A stretch of DNA of 64,000 nucleotides from NCBI GenBank assembly GCA_036676355.1, contig JAKFDA010000017.1, positions 1 to 64,000 of the forward strand, in the 5' to 3' direction. This document shows positions 17,551 to 27,409 of this stretch, in pieces; within the stretch, counting starts at the first letter, position 1; every line of letters starts with the position of its first letter. The position numbers were made by a program, and so were the translations under genes. The notes beneath the pieces were generated by a model, which saw nothing but the letters and a program-made list of their open reading frames with translations, had not been told where the DNA came from and did not search any database. Origin of the DNA: ZC4RG42 sp036676355. Lineage in GTDB: Bacteria > Pseudomonadota > Gammaproteobacteria > Burkholderiales > SG8-39.

Positions 17551-18386
17551 GTGTCGAATCGACGAACGACGATCTGCTGCAACTGGTGCCGCAGCCGCAC
17601 CATATCGCCAAAGTTCGCGGCGAGCCGATGCTGCAGATGCCGACCGATCTGTACATTCCGCCGGACGCGCTGGAAATCTTCCTCGATACCTTCGAGGGGC
17701 CGCTCGACGTGCTGCTGTATCTCATCCGCAAGGCGAATGTCGACATTCTCGACATTCCGATGGCGCGCGTGACCGCGCAGTACCTCGAATACGTCGAGGC
17801 GATGCGGCGCAAGAATCTCGAACTCGCGGCCGAGTATCTGGTCATGGCCGCGATCCTGATCGAAATCAAGTCGCGCATGCTGCTGCCGCGCCCGAAACAG
17901 GCGCAGGACGACGAACTCGACCCGCGCGCGGAACTGGTGCGCCGCCTGCTCGAATACGAGCAGATGAAACTCGCCGCCCAACGTATCGATGAAATGCCGC
18001 AACGCGGTCGGGATTTCTGCTCGGTGGAAGTGTGGATCGAGCAATCGCTGGTGAAGCGGTTGCCGAACGTCAACGTGCAGGACCTGGAAAACGCCTGGCG
18101 CACTCTGCTCGCGCAGGCGCGTGTGCGGCAGCATCACACCATCCGGCGCGACGAATTATCGGTGCGTGAACATATGACGCTGATTCTGCGTAAGCTGACC
18201 GAAGGTGTGTTCCATGAATTCACTGCGCTGTTCGACCCGTGGAAAGGGGCGGCGGTACTGGTGGTGAGTTTTCTGGCGATTCTCGAACTTGCGCGCGAAC
18301 GCATGATCGACGTGACGCAGGCCGAGCCCTTTGCTCCTATTTACGTCAAACTGGCCGGCCTCGAGCTTGCCGACGACTCCATATAG
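17547..18386 (+). CDS. scpA: Segregation and condensation protein A
   Basis: A 279-residue kleisin subunit of the SMC-ScpAB condensin. The kleisin N-terminal signature is FLDTFEGPLDVLLYLIRKANVDILDIPMA-like, near residues 46-75, followed by LVMAAILIEIKSRMLLPRP. The winged-helix C-terminus (FLAILELARERMIDVTQ) should contact the SMC head. Translation is coupled to trpS by the ATGA overlap at 17547. Its partners in this window are scpB (115 bases downstream) and smc at 38234, so the whole condensin is encoded here at two sites. Confidence 0.95.
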   Translation: MSVESTNDDLLQLVPQPHHIAKVRGEPMLQMPTDLYIPPDALEIFLDTFEGPLDVLLYLIRKANVDILDIPMARVTAQYLEYVEAMRRKNLELAAEYLVMAAILIEIKSRMLLPRPKQAQDDELDPRAELVRRLLEYEQMKLAAQRIDEMPQRGRDFCSVEVWIEQSLVKRLPNVNVQDLENAWRTLLAQARVRQHHTIRRDELSVREHMTLILRKLTEGVFHEFTALFDPWKGAAVLVVSFLAILELARERMIDVTQAEPFAPIYVKLAGLELADDSI

Positions 18387-18500
18387 GCAAAATCCGGATG
18401 AATTCCGTTGCACGAGCGTTGACGAAGCCGGCTTCAAACCGGCAATGCGCCGTGCCGCGGAGCCTTGTTACAGTTTTCATAACGCTTTTGGGGTGTTTCG

Positions 18501-19487
18501 ATGTTGAATCCCGGTGAAGTCAAGACGGTGCTCGAAACGGCGCTGCTGACCACGCAGGAGCCGATGTCCATCGGCGCGTTACGCAAGCTGTTCGAAGACG
18601 ACGTGGGCGCCGATACCATTCGCCGTCTGCTCGACGAGATTCGCGAGCAGTGGAACGAGCGTGGCGTGGAGTTGGTGAATCTGGCCACCGGCTGGCGCTT
18701 CCAGACCCGCCCGCACATGCAGCAGTACCTCGAGCGCGTCAACGGCGAGAAAGCGCCGCGCTATTCGCGCGCCGTGCTGGAAACGCTGGCCATCATCGCT
18801 TATCGTCAGCCCGTGACGCGCGGCGATATCGAGGATATCCGTGGCGTCACCGTATCACCGAACGTTGTCAAAACACTTGAGTCGCGCGGATGGATCGACG
18901 TGGTTGGTCATCGCGATGCCCCCGGCAAGCCGGCCCTGTACGCCACCACCAAGGCGTTTCTGGACGATCTCGGCTTGCGATCTTTGCAGGAGTTGCCGCC
19001 GCTTGAAGAAATCAGCCAATCCCTCGAAACAGCGGCGCCGGCCGCAGGCGCCCTCGCAGCGTCCCACGACGAGTCGCAGCGATCGCAGCCCGTCAGCGAC
19101 GACGCAACGGCGGGGTTCGAGCACGCAGCGCACGACGGAGTCGAGGGCGACGGCGAATCCGTCGCAACGCCCGACCTCCACGGCGAATCGCAAGCGCCCG
19201 TCGACGGCGACGCGCGATTCGACGGCTCAGGAGACGCGCAGCCGTCCGCCGCGCCCGACGACGCGCTCGCAGGAGCACAGCCGTCCGACGACGGACAGCG
19301 AAACGAGCCGGTGGACGACTACACCTTCGCAACCGACTCGTTCGCTGCCGGCGACGACGTCGCAGCGGGGGAAGCGCAAGGGCGCAACGGATCCGAACCA
19401 GCGGGTCACCCCGCGCGGGAGGCCGAAACGGACGACGGGCCCGATGCGGCCGACGAGCAGGATCGCGAGCGGAGCCCGGCCTACTGA
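18501..19487 (+). CDS. scpB: Segregation and condensation protein B with long acidic tail
   Basis: A 328-residue ScpB. The conserved core, two winged-helix domains, spans about residues 1-175 (PMSIGALRKLF, GWRFQTRP, YRQPVTRGDIEDIRGV). It dimerises and binds the ScpA linker to regulate SMC. Residues from about 175 to 328 form a low-complexity tail rich in Ala, Asp, Glu and Gly, probably disordered. The DNA for this tail is also open in the +1 frame, where rluB is read, so the two genes overlap by at least 44 bases and possibly by several hundred. The C-terminal limit is set by the TGA at 19485-19487. Confidence 0.9.
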   Translation: MLNPGEVKTVLETALLTTQEPMSIGALRKLFEDDVGADTIRRLLDEIREQWNERGVELVNLATGWRFQTRPHMQQYLERVNGEKAPRYSRAVLETLAIIAYRQPVTRGDIEDIRGVTVSPNVVKTLESRGWIDVVGHRDAPGKPALYATTKAFLDDLGLRSLQELPPLEEISQSLETAAPAAGALAASHDESQRSQPVSDDATAGFEHAAHDGVEGDGESVATPDLHGESQAPVDGDARFDGSGDAQPSAAPDDALAGAQPSDDGQRNEPVDDYTFATDSFAAGDDVAAGEAQGRNGSEPAGHPAREAETDDGPDAADEQDRERSPAY

Positions 19488-20265
19488 ACGGCAAGCGGCG
19501 CAGGTCGAGCCCGGTCGCAGCGAAAAATTGCAGAAGCTGATGGCCCAGCTGGGCCTCGGTTCGCGTCGCGATATGGAGGGCTGGATCGAGGCCGGGCGCG
19601 TGAGCGTGAACGGCGAGCCGGCCCACCTGGGTCAGCGCGTCGGGCCGGCCGATCGGGTCAAAGTCAACGGTCGCCTGATCCACCTACGTTTTGCCGACGC
19701 CGCGCCGCGCGTGCTGCTTTATCACAAGCCGGCAGGCGAGATCGTTTCCGCGGACGATCCCGAGGATCGCCGCACCGTCTATGACAGCCTGCCGCGTATG
19801 AAGGGCAATCGCTGGATCGTGGTCGGACGGCTCGACTTCAACACCAGCGGCCTGCTGATCTTCACCACGTCGGGCGACCTCGCCGCGCGCCTGATGCATC
19901 CGCGCTACGAACTGGAGCGCGAATATGCCGTGCGCGTCGTCGGCCAGCTCAGCGCCGCGCAGATGCAGGAACTGTACGAAGGCATCCAGCTTGAGGACGG
20001 CCCCGGCTTTTTCGAGCAGGTTTCGGACGAGGGCGGGCGTGGCCTCAACCACTGGTATCGCGTGGTCATCAAAGAAGGGCGGAACCGCGAGGTGCGGCGC
20101 ATGTTCGAAGCGATGGGACTTACGGTGAGTCGCCTGATGCGGGTGCGTTACGGCCCGATCGCGCTGCCTCCCGGACTCAAACGCGGCCAGCATGTGGAAC
20201 TGTCCCGCGATGAGGTTCGCACGCTGCTCGAAGCAGTTGCCGACACCGGCGAAACGGGCGCCTGA
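19444..20265 (+). CDS. rluB: 23S rRNA pseudouridine synthase RluB
   Basis: A pseudouridine synthase of the RsuA/RluB/E/F family, expected to modify U2605 of 23S rRNA. An N-terminal S4 domain (KLQKLMAQLGLGSRRDMEGWI, shown from its first residues) is followed by the catalytic domain with GRLDFNTSGLLIFT, containing the nucleophilic aspartate, and GRNREVRRMFEAMGL. The ATG at 19444 gives 273 residues. It is the last ATG before the S4 domain that leaves a normal linker, but no convincing ribosome binding site precedes it. The frame stays open to 18841 with an Arg/Ser/Thr/Pro-rich sequence, so a longer basic N-terminus, as in some betaproteobacterial RluB proteins, cannot be excluded. Confidence 0.88.
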   Translation: MRPTSRIASGARPTERQAAQVEPGRSEKLQKLMAQLGLGSRRDMEGWIEAGRVSVNGEPAHLGQRVGPADRVKVNGRLIHLRFADAAPRVLLYHKPAGEIVSADDPEDRRTVYDSLPRMKGNRWIVVGRLDFNTSGLLIFTTSGDLAARLMHPRYELEREYAVRVVGQLSAAQMQELYEGIQLEDGPGFFEQVSDEGGRGLNHWYRVVIKEGRNREVRRMFEAMGLTVSRLMRVRYGPIALPPGLKRGQHVELSRDEVRTLLEAVADTGETGA

Positions 20266-20279
20266 TCGCTGCTATCCCG

Positions 20280-20308
20280 TTGTCCTGACGGGGCTTGTCT
20301 GCTAAACT
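20280..20308 (+). promoter_or_regulatory. Sigma-70 promoter of the rimP-nusA-infB operon
   Basis: The -35 TTGTCC (20280-20285) and -10 TAAACT (20303-20308) are spaced by 17 bases. It lies 12 bases after the rluB stop and just upstream of the leader hairpin. Confidence 0.7.
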
Positions 20309-20326
20309 CCTTGCGCTTTTTGAGGG

Positions 20327-20348
20327 ATGGGCTTCGCGCCCATTTTTT
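20327..20348 (+). terminator. rimP leader hairpin (attenuator-like)
   Basis: ATGGGC at 20327-20332 pairs with GCCCAT at 20338-20343 around the loop TTCGC, followed by five T. It resembles an intrinsic terminator but lies between the rimP promoter and rimP, where proteobacteria carry a conserved rimP leader RNA. It probably attenuates the operon; it could alternatively terminate read-through from rluB. Confidence 0.6.
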
Positions 20349-20430
20349 GTTTGTGGCGCGCGTTTGCGCGCATTTTGGTTTTAAGGCCGCCGTTTTCGAT
20401 GTGCGCCGGCCCCGTAGGTGATTGCATCAC

Positions 20431-20871
20431 ATGGCAAGCGTTGAACAAGTGCTGGAAGCGACGGTAACCGGACTCGGCTACGAGCTGGTGGACCTTGAAT
20501 TCGGTGCGCGCGGCTTTTTTCGTGTGTTCATCGATCACCCGGCCGAAAAAAACGCGCACATCACGGTCGAGGACTGCGAGCTGGTAACGCGCCAACTGCA
20601 ACGGGTGTTGCCGGTCGAGGGGATCGACTACGACCGGCTCGAGGTGTCCTCGCCGGGGCTGGACCGGGTATTGAAGAAGCCGGCGGATTTCCGTCGCTTC
20701 GCGGGCGAGCGGGCCGAAGTGCGATTACGCGTGCCGCTGGAAGGCCGGCGCCGCTTCACCGGCGTGGTGCAGGGCGCGAGCGACGAAGCGCTCGAACTGA
20801 ATATAGACGGGACAGTGTTTAACTTTCCCTTCACGAATTTAGATAAGGCAAGGCTGGTGCCGAAGCTGTAG
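20431..20871 (+). CDS. rimP: Ribosome maturation factor RimP
   Basis: A 146-residue protein needed for maturation of the 30S subunit. It has an N-terminal alpha/beta domain (EQVLEATVTGLGYELVDLEF, the family start) and an Sm-like C-terminal domain. The conserved SSPGLDRVLKKPADFRRFAG block lies in the middle. The ATG at 20431 matches the usual family N-terminus; the frame opens three codons earlier with a TTG. It is the first gene of rimP-nusA-infB-rbfA-truB, and nusA begins 44 bases after it. Confidence 0.95.
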   Translation: MASVEQVLEATVTGLGYELVDLEFGARGFFRVFIDHPAEKNAHITVEDCELVTRQLQRVLPVEGIDYDRLEVSSPGLDRVLKKPADFRRFAGERAEVRLRVPLEGRRRFTGVVQGASDEALELNIDGTVFNFPFTNLDKARLVPKL

Positions 20872-20915
20872 GCCGTCGGCACTACTGCATCGGACATTGG
20901 TAGGAGATTTAGAGC

Positions 20916-22400
20916 ATGAGCCGCGAACTGCTGCTATTAGTCGACGCGCTGGCACGCGAAAAGAACGTACAGAAAGACGTGGTCTTCGGCGCGCTCGAAC
21001 AGGCGATCGCTTCGGCAACGAAAAAGCGCTTCAGCGAGGACGTTGACGTGCGTGTCGCGATCGATCGCGAAACGGGCGACTTCGAATCGTTCCGGCGCTG
21101 GCAGGTGGTCGCGGATGAAGCCATTGAGAATCCGGCGGCGCAGATCAAATTGTCGGATGCGCAGGAAGACGACGCCAATATCGAGCCCGAGGATTACATC
21201 GAAGAGGCGCTCGAGCCGATCGAGTTCGGCCGCATTGGCGCGCAGGCGGCAAAGCAGGTCATTCTGCAGAAAATCCGCGACGCCGAGCGCGAACAGATCC
21301 TGCAGGACTTTCTCGGCCGCGGCGACAAGCTGGTGACCGGCTCCATCAAACGCATGGAACGGGGCAACGCAATCGTCGAATCCGGTCGCGTCGAAGCGAT
21401 TCTTCCGCGCGATCAACTGATTCCCAAGGAGAATCTGCGCGTGGGTGACCGAGTGCGCGCCTATCTGTTGCGCATCGACCGTAATCTGCGCGGGCCGCAA
21501 CTGGTGCTGTCGCGCACGGCGCCGGAATTCATCATGGAACTGTTCCGCCTCGAAGTGCCGGAAATCGAGGAAGGGCTGCTGGAAATCAAATCGGCAGCGC
21601 GCGATCCGGGCGTGCGCGCCAAGATCGCTGTGTTCACCAACGACAAGCGCATCGACCCGATCGGCACTTGCGTCGGCATGCGCGGTTCGCGCGTGCAGGC
21701 GGTGACGCAGGAACTGGCGGGCGAGCGTGTCGATATCGTGCTGTGGTCGGCCGATCCGGCCCAATTCGTGATCGGCGCGCTGGCGCCGGCGGATGTCGTT
21801 TCGATCATTGTCGACGAAGAGAAGCACGCCATGGACGTGGTGGTGGACGAGGAAAACCTCGCCATCGCGATCGGCCGCAGCGGGCAGAACGTGCGCCTCG
21901 CCTCCGAGCTCACCGGTTGGCAGATCAACCTCATGACCGAGGAAGAATCGAAACAGAAGAACGAAGAAGAAAGCGCCACCATCCGTTCGCTGTTCATGGA
22001 AAAGCTCGATGTGGACGAGGAAGTCGCCGACATCCTGATCCAGGAAGGCTTCACTTCGGTTGAAGAAGTGGCTTATGTGCCTATCACCGAAATGCTGGAG
22101 ATCGAATCGTTCGACGAAAACATCGTTAACGAACTGCGCAGCCGCGCGCGTGACTCGCTGCTGGTGCAGGCGATCCGCAGCGAAGAGCAGGTGCAGGACG
22201 TCGATCAGGAATTGCTGCAACTCGAAGGTATGGACAGCGAACTGGCGGCGAAACTCGCCGCGGGCGGCATCAAGACGCGCGACGATCTGGCCGATCTTGC
22301 CGTCGATGAGCTGACCGAAATGACCGGTATCGACGAGGACCGTGCCAAGGCGTTGATCGTGAAGGCGCGGGCGCACTGGTTCGAGCAGGAACAAGGTTAG
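20916..22400 (+). CDS. nusA: Transcription termination/antitermination factor NusA
   Basis: A 494-residue RNA polymerase-binding factor controlling pausing, termination and rRNA antitermination. The domains are an N-terminal RNA polymerase-binding region, an S1 domain (residues about 135-200, VTGSIKRMERGNAIVESG), two KH domains (IGTCVGMRGSRVQAV and IGRSGQNVRLASELTGW), and two C-terminal helix-hairpin acidic repeats (VADILIQEGFTSVEEVAYV; MDSELAAKLAAGGIKTRDDL). The length is typical of proteobacteria with both acidic repeats. A dispersed 47-bp repeat starts 17 bases past the stop, before the infB leader. Confidence 0.97.
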   Translation: MSRELLLLVDALAREKNVQKDVVFGALEQAIASATKKRFSEDVDVRVAIDRETGDFESFRRWQVVADEAIENPAAQIKLSDAQEDDANIEPEDYIEEALEPIEFGRIGAQAAKQVILQKIRDAEREQILQDFLGRGDKLVTGSIKRMERGNAIVESGRVEAILPRDQLIPKENLRVGDRVRAYLLRIDRNLRGPQLVLSRTAPEFIMELFRLEVPEIEEGLLEIKSAARDPGVRAKIAVFTNDKRIDPIGTCVGMRGSRVQAVTQELAGERVDIVLWSADPAQFVIGALAPADVVSIIVDEEKHAMDVVVDEENLAIAIGRSGQNVRLASELTGWQINLMTEEESKQKNEEESATIRSLFMEKLDVDEEVADILIQEGFTSVEEVAYVPITEMLEIESFDENIVNELRSRARDSLLVQAIRSEEQVQDVDQELLQLEGMDSELAAKLAAGGIKTRDDLADLAVDELTEMTGIDEDRAKALIVKARAHWFEQEQG

Positions 22401-22417
22401 GGAATGTCTGATTAAGT

Positions 22418-22464
22418 GACGAGGATGGTCGCGAGTGCGCGAAGCTGTACGAGCGAGGACAAAG
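22418..22464. repeat. Dispersed 47-bp repeat, copy 1 (after nusA)
   Basis: This element matches 53455-53502 with about five differences; shared cores include TCGCGAGTGCGCG and TGTACGAGCGAGGAC. It contains a small stem (TCGCG-AGTG-CGCGA). Both copies lie just after the stop of a translation/transcription factor gene. Confidence 0.75.
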
Positions 22465-22499
22465 CAGTCGATCGCTTATGCGAAACGAACTGGCAATGG

Positions 22500-22651
22500 C
22501 CTTGATCGAACAACCTTGATCAGCGTTTTCTTAAGGATTTGCAGAGGCAAGGGGACAACCCTTGTGTATGCCCACTATCAGGAAGCTCGAAAAATGAACG
22601 GCTAGAGCTTCAGGTTTTTGATGAATCAAGGTCGCAAGCCTTGATTGGAGG
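22500..22651 (+). promoter_or_regulatory. infB leader with repeated CCTTGAT and an SD-adjacent hairpin
   Basis: Three copies of CCTTGAT (22500-22506, 22514-22520, 22639-22645) face one ATCAAGG (22625-22631). The last pair forms an 8-bp stem with a 7-base loop (22624-22646) that abuts the GGAGG ribosome binding site (22647-22651) of infB. The upstream copies could compete for the same ATCAAGG. Regulation of infB translation by alternative pairing is inferred. Confidence 0.45.
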
Positions 22652-22658
22652 TTGTTGA

Positions 22659-25349
<2,691 letters not shown>

Positions 25350-25361
25350 GCGGTACGCGAA

Positions 25362-25409
25362 CCGTTCATGGTTCGACTGCTCGCTGGCGCTCAGGCTCAC
25401 CACGAACGG
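25362..25409. repeat. Intergenic palindromic repeat, infB-rbfA copy 1
   Basis: The left arm CCGTTCATGGTTCGACT and right arm CTCACCACGAACGG form an imperfect inverted repeat. Relatives occur at 25420, 25483, 33985, 34046, 36222, 36273 and 36345. Confidence 0.75.
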
Positions 25410-25419
25410 TTTTGTTTTT

Positions 25420-25468
25420 CCGTTCGTCCTGAGCCGGCCGCGAAGCGGGCGAGTCGAAGGATGGACGA
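25420..25468. repeat. Intergenic palindromic repeat, infB-rbfA copy 2
   Basis: This is a variant of the family with CCGTTCGTCCTGAGC and GAGTCGAAGGATGGACG arms around a GC-rich loop. Confidence 0.75.
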
Positions 25469-25482
25469 GGCCTGAGGTGGAG

Positions 25483-25524
25483 ACCGTTCATGGTTCGACT
25501 GCTTTCGCGCTCACCACGAACGGT
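25483..25524. repeat. Intergenic palindromic repeat, infB-rbfA copy 3
   Basis: The arms CCGTTCATGGTTCGACT and CTCACCACGAACGGT are nearly identical to copy 1, with a shorter loop. It is 100 bases upstream of rbfA. Confidence 0.75.
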
Positions 25525-25626
25525 GAAGCTGAACCTCACGACAAACGGTGCGGGCAGGCCTTGGCACGAACGGCTATAGCATTCTCTCGTTCGCCGTTGC
25601 GCACTGATTTCAAAGAGTATTCCGAT

Positions 25627-26001
25627 ATGGCTAACCCGACCCGTCTACGCCGTGTGGCGGACCAGATCCAGCGCGAGCTGTCAGAGTTGCTGCACACCGA
25701 AGTGAAGGATCCGCGCGTCGGCATGGTGACGCTGACCGGCGTGGAGGTGTCACCTGACTTCGCCCATGCCAAGGTGTACTACACCTCATTGGCGACACAG
25801 GATCAGGACCGCGAGGAGACGCTGCACGGCTTGCAGCGCGCCGCCGGCTTTCTCCGCAGCCAGCTCGGCCCGCGCCTGCGCATTCACAACACCCCTGAAC
25901 TGCATTTCCAGTACGACGCTTCCATCGAAGAAGGCGTGCGGCTGTCGAATCTCATCGACGAAGCCGTCAAGCACAGCGCGCCCGACGACGGCAAGGAATG
26001 A
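25627..26001 (+). CDS. rbfA: 30S ribosome-binding factor A
   Basis: A 124-residue KH-like RNA-binding protein required for late 30S maturation and cold adaptation. The family pattern is clear: RVADQIQRELSELL, DPRVGMVTLTGVEVSPDFAHAKVY-like strand region, and LHFQYDASIEEGVRLSNLI at the C-terminal end. The ATG at 25627 was chosen at the conserved MANPTRLRRVADQI start. The stop overlaps the truB start by four bases (ATGA at 25998), indicating coupled translation. Confidence 0.96.
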   Translation: MANPTRLRRVADQIQRELSELLHTEVKDPRVGMVTLTGVEVSPDFAHAKVYYTSLATQDQDREETLHGLQRAAGFLRSQLGPRLRIHNTPELHFQYDASIEEGVRLSNLIDEAVKHSAPDDGKE

Positions 26002-26906
26002 CCGGGCCGTCGGCGAAGATCGCGCGCCGTCGCGTCGACGGCATGCTGCTGCTGGACAAGCCGCGCGGCATGAGTTCGAACATGGCGTTGCAGAAGGCGC
26101 GACGCCTTTACGCCGCGGAACGGGCAGGACACAGCGGAACACTCGATCCGCTTGCCACCGGCCTGCTGCCGGTGCTGTTCGGGGAAGCCACAAAATTCGG
26201 CGGCGAACTGCTTGACAGCGACAAACGCTATCTGGCCGAAGTGGCTCTCGGTGTGTCCACCGCGACAGGGGACGCCGAAGGAGAAGTGCTTGCCACGCGG
26301 CCGGTAGACGTCAACCCGGCGCAGCTCGAAGCCACGGTGCAACGTTTCATCGGGCCGATCCGGCAGGTGCCGCCGATGTACTCGGCACTCAAGCACGCCG
26401 GGCGCCCGCTGTACGACTATGCCCGCGCCGGACAACACATCGAACGCGCCGCGCGCGAGGTGACCATTCATGCGTTGCGCATCGAAGCATTCGACGGCAG
26501 GTGCGCCGTGCTGAACGTGCGTTGCTCCAAGGGCACTTATATCCGGACGCTTGGCGAAGATCTGGGCGAAGCGCTCGGCTGCGGCGCGCATCTGGCGGGT
26601 TTGCGGAGGACCGGCGCCGGGCCCTTCGACGTTGCGGATGCACTGACGCTCGAAAACCTCGAACAGCTCACTGCGGAGGAACGCGACGCGAAGCTCCTTC
26701 CGGTCGACCTGTTGGTCCGCCACCTGCCGCGACTGGATCTGAGCGTCGATCAGGCGCGACGTCTTAACATGGGCCAGGCGCTGGCCGATGTGGAACCGAT
26801 TACCGGCCGCGTGCGCGTCTATTTGGGCGAATATTTCCTCGGCGTGGGTGAAGGCGACGAGACCGGCGTGTTGCGCGCTAAGCGATTGTTGCGCACGGGT
26901 GCCTGA
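25998..26906 (+). CDS. truB: tRNA pseudouridine(55) synthase TruB
   Basis: A 302-residue enzyme making pseudouridine 55 in the T-loop of elongator tRNAs. The motif GMLLLDKPRGMSSN is followed by the catalytic HSGTLDPLATGLLPV (Asp is the nucleophile), then YLAEVALGVSTATGDAEG, PPMYSALKHAGRPLYDYAR and CSKGTYIRTLGEDLG. A C-terminal PUA-like region follows. It is coupled to rbfA by a four-base overlap; rpsO follows after a promoter. Confidence 0.97.
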   Translation: MTGPSAKIARRRVDGMLLLDKPRGMSSNMALQKARRLYAAERAGHSGTLDPLATGLLPVLFGEATKFGGELLDSDKRYLAEVALGVSTATGDAEGEVLATRPVDVNPAQLEATVQRFIGPIRQVPPMYSALKHAGRPLYDYARAGQHIERAAREVTIHALRIEAFDGRCAVLNVRCSKGTYIRTLGEDLGEALGCGAHLAGLRRTGAGPFDVADALTLENLEQLTAEERDAKLLPVDLLVRHLPRLDLSVDQARRLNMGQALADVEPITGRVRVYLGEYFLGVGEGDETGVLRAKRLLRTGA

Positions 26907-26932
26907 GGAACCTGCGGCCGGGCACGTAAAGC

Positions 26933-26962
26933 TTGTGAAAGTCCCTGATACAAGGGTAAAAT
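26933..26962 (+). promoter_or_regulatory. Promoter of rpsO
   Basis: The -35 TTGTGA (26933-26938) and -10 TAAAAT (26957-26962) are separated by 18 bases, giving a leader of about 30 bases to the rpsO ATG. Confidence 0.65.
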
Positions 26963-27000
26963 CCCGCGCTTTCCAAGCGACAAAATCAACCGAGATAGGC

Positions 27001-27270
27001 ATGGTAGCGACCACCGCGCAAAAAGCGCAACTCATCCAGACTTACCAACGCAAGGCCGGTGACACGGGTTCGCCCGAAGTCCAGGTTGCCCTGTTGACCA
27101 CCCGCATCAACGAACTCACCGATCATTTCAAGGCTCACGTGAAGGATCACCATTCCCGTCGCGGCCTGCTCAAGATGGTGAGCCAACGGCGCAAGATGCT
27201 TGATTACCTCAAGCGCACCAACGCCGATAACTATCGCAAGCTGATCGAACAGCTTGGCCTGCGCAAGTAA
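27001..27270 (+). CDS. rpsO: 30S ribosomal protein S15
   Basis: An 89-residue S15, a primary 16S rRNA-binding protein in the central domain of the 30S subunit. The sequence is canonical: GDTGSPEVQVALLTTRIN, HFKAHVKDHHSRRGLL, VSQRRKMLDYLK and a C-terminal YRKLIEQLGLRK. The ATG at 27001 fits the family start. It has its own promoter upstream and an intrinsic terminator downstream, before pnp, the usual rpsO-pnp arrangement. Confidence 0.97.
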   Translation: MVATTAQKAQLIQTYQRKAGDTGSPEVQVALLTTRINELTDHFKAHVKDHHSRRGLLKMVSQRRKMLDYLKRTNADNYRKLIEQLGLRK

Positions 27271-27280
27271 CATCCCGGCA

Positions 27281-27314
27281 AACGCCCACGTTCGGTTTAC
27301 CGCGTGGGCGTTTT
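27281..27314 (+). terminator. Intrinsic terminator between rpsO and pnp
   Basis: AACGCCCACG (27281-27290) pairs with CGTGGGCGTT (27303-27312), followed by T residues. It probably makes pnp expression partly dependent on read-through. Confidence 0.85.
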
Positions 27315-27409
27315 GTTCTGTAGTCGATCTCATCGAATCACGTCGCGCGTGTCCGCTGCACCTTGTGCTGCGCTGGACGCGCGCGTTCGCCATTTGAACG
27401 AATAAGGAG

